A stretch of 14,117 nt of DNA from positions 1 to 14,117 of the forward strand of contig SKOX01000034.1 of the NCBI GenBank assembly GCA_007119835.1, given 5' to 3'. A model generated the notes under the pieces. It had not been told where the DNA came from, ran no database searches, and saw only the letters and a list, made by a program, of their open reading frames with translations. The stretch's first letter is position 1, and every line of letters begins with the position of its first letter. The stretch is from Paracoccaceae bacterium (GTDB lineage Bacteria; Pseudomonadota; Alphaproteobacteria; Rhodobacterales; Rhodobacteraceae). The translations under genes were made by a program, and so were the position numbers. Positions 13,451 to 14,117 of the stretch are shown one piece after another.

Positions 13451-14036
13451 GGTCTTCTCCTTCGGTTCCAATGGCGCTCGCGGGTCCGAAACTCGCGCAC
13501 AGCCTCTCGATGTCATCGGCGGACAGTTCGGCCGCCATGCACGCGCAATGGCCGCTCTCGCCGGCCGGGGTGAAATGGCTGCAGTCGCGGCAGGTGCCGA
13601 AAGCCGGCACCGCCCTGAGGCCCGCGAAGGCGGACGCCAGCCGCGACAGCGTTGCGAGGAACCGGTCGCGCTCGCCAGCCTCGAGGCCGTTGATCACCCC
13701 GATCACGTCGCGAAGCGGATCGTGCTCGAGCAGGGCGCGGCCGGTCTCCGTCAGGTCGAAGCGCACGCTGCGCCGATCCAGGGTTGAGCGCCGCCGGGCG
13801 ACGAGGCCGCGGCTCTCCAGGCTCTTGACGATCTGCGAGGCGGTCCCCCGGGTCGTCGCCTGGAAGTTCGCGAAGGCCGACGGGGTGCGGGTGCTGCCAT
13901 TGGCGCGCGCGAAGAAGCGCAGACAGGTCCATTGCGCTGCCGTCAGCTTCGAACGCCCATCCTCGATGCGGGCGGCGCGGCCGATGTGGATGAGCAGTTC
14001 GGCAATGCGGTCTGGCGTGTCGGACCGGGCTTCCAT
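13437..14036 (-). CDS. MarR family regulator with C-terminal cysteine cluster
   Basis: This 199-residue protein has a MarR winged-helix core (about 8-140): LTAAQWTCLRFFARANGSTRTPS, recognition helix region TTRGTASQIVKSLESRGLV and the wing RRRSTLDRRSVRFDLTETGRALL. Past the usual end of the domain comes a cysteine-rich tail: C149-x2-C152-x11-C164-x-C166-x13-C180, with H154 and H163 nearby, which could bind an iron-sulfur cluster or zinc. The gene overlaps the Mrp ATPase gene by 14 bases and heads the operon, so I infer that it represses its own operon and may sense cluster status, iron or oxidants. The ATG at 14036 gives the expected N-terminus, but no clear Shine-Dalgarno sequence precedes it, so a leaderless or weakly translated start is possible. 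A similar cysteine tail occurs on other MarR proteins; its ligand is not known to me. Confidence 0.85.
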   Translation of the reverse strand: MEARSDTPDRIAELLIHIGRAARIEDGRSKLTAAQWTCLRFFARANGSTRTPSAFANFQATTRGTASQIVKSLESRGLVARRRSTLDRRSVRFDLTETGRALLEHDPLRDVIGVINGLEAGERDRFLATLSRLASAFAGLRAVPAFGTCRDCSHFTPAGESGHCACMAAELSADDIERLCASFGPASAIGTEGEDHACQ

Positions 14037-14117
14037 GGCCGGATTGGTAGCGGATCGAAATCAATAGGGCAAGCGATGCTGCTGCGGCCCAGCCGACCAT
14101 GTTCCAGGCCTCGCCGA
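14037..14117 (-). promoter_or_regulatory. Promoter region of the MarR-Mrp-Nfu operon with candidate operator
   Basis: This edge region is less GC-rich than its surroundings near 14043-14068. It contains ATTGGT (14043-14048) and ATCAAT (14060-14065), an inverted repeat with one mismatch and an 11-base gap, of the size of a MarR operator. On the minus strand TTGCCC and TACCAA, 17 bases apart, could be weak -35 and -10 boxes overlapping it. Possible plus-strand starts at 14076 and 14099 run off the window, so a divergent gene cannot be judged. Confidence 0.3.

Noticed and set aside
13513..14100. Minus-strand frame starting MVGWAAAASLALLIS upstream of MarR
   Set aside because: The hydrophobic start is brief and the rest is an out-of-frame shadow of the MarR gene.
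1..14117. Search for CRISPR repeats, tRNA or rRNA genes, insertion sequences, phage genes and toxin-antitoxin pairs
   Set aside because: No regularly spaced repeats, cloverleaf-like sequences, transposase or integrase motifs, or paired small toxin/antitoxin genes were recognised by eye.

Overview
The window is very GC-rich, with third codon positions almost all G or C. It carries a GGAAC-N16-CGTT promoter of the kind used by the EcfG general-stress sigma factor, which is known from Alphaproteobacteria. With the Rhodobacterales-like gene content this points to an alphaproteobacterium, probably near Rhodobacterales; the genus cannot be read from the sequence. I see no rRNA, tRNA, CRISPR array, insertion sequence or integrase.

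Positions 311-8465 form one functional unit: a divergent uptake-and-hydrolysis locus. On the minus strand, from 6469 down to 311, lie a family 5 solute-binding protein, a DppB-type permease, a DppC permease fused in frame to a DppD ATPase, a DppF-type ATPase and a GntR/FadR-type regulator. All junctions after the binding protein overlap by 1-38 bases. On the plus strand, from 6574 to 8465, lie a DUF1028 protein and an M20-family carbamoylase/amidase joined by an ATGA overlap. The 104-base divergent promoter region holds a 20-bp near-perfect palindrome centred on TTATCATGATAA, a good candidate operator for the GntR protein. I infer import of a peptide-like or N-substituted amino acid compound, hydrolysis by the M20 enzyme (with an unknown contribution from DUF1028), and induction through the GntR regulator.

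Positions 8466-9429 look like a decay zone. They hold a small carboxymuconolactone-decarboxylase-family gene with a probable single-base frameshift in a run of five C, and what may be the 3' remnant of a MoeA-like gene.

Positions 9430-10907 encode two envelope or stress-type proteins on the minus strand. One is a 104-residue protein with one C-terminal membrane anchor, placed just downstream of the EcfG-type promoter. The other is a 270-residue protein made of two PRC-barrel-like copies.

Positions 11044-14036 form a tightly overlapping minus-strand operon related to iron-sulfur clusters: a MarR-family regulator with an unusual C-terminal cysteine cluster, an Mrp/NBP35 ATPase fused to DUF971, and an Nfu scaffold protein extended by a DUF6522-like domain and an unassigned C-terminal domain. 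This is the part of the window most likely to hold something undescribed: a possible cluster-sensing repressor controlling its own carrier and scaffold pair. That role is inference from architecture and context.
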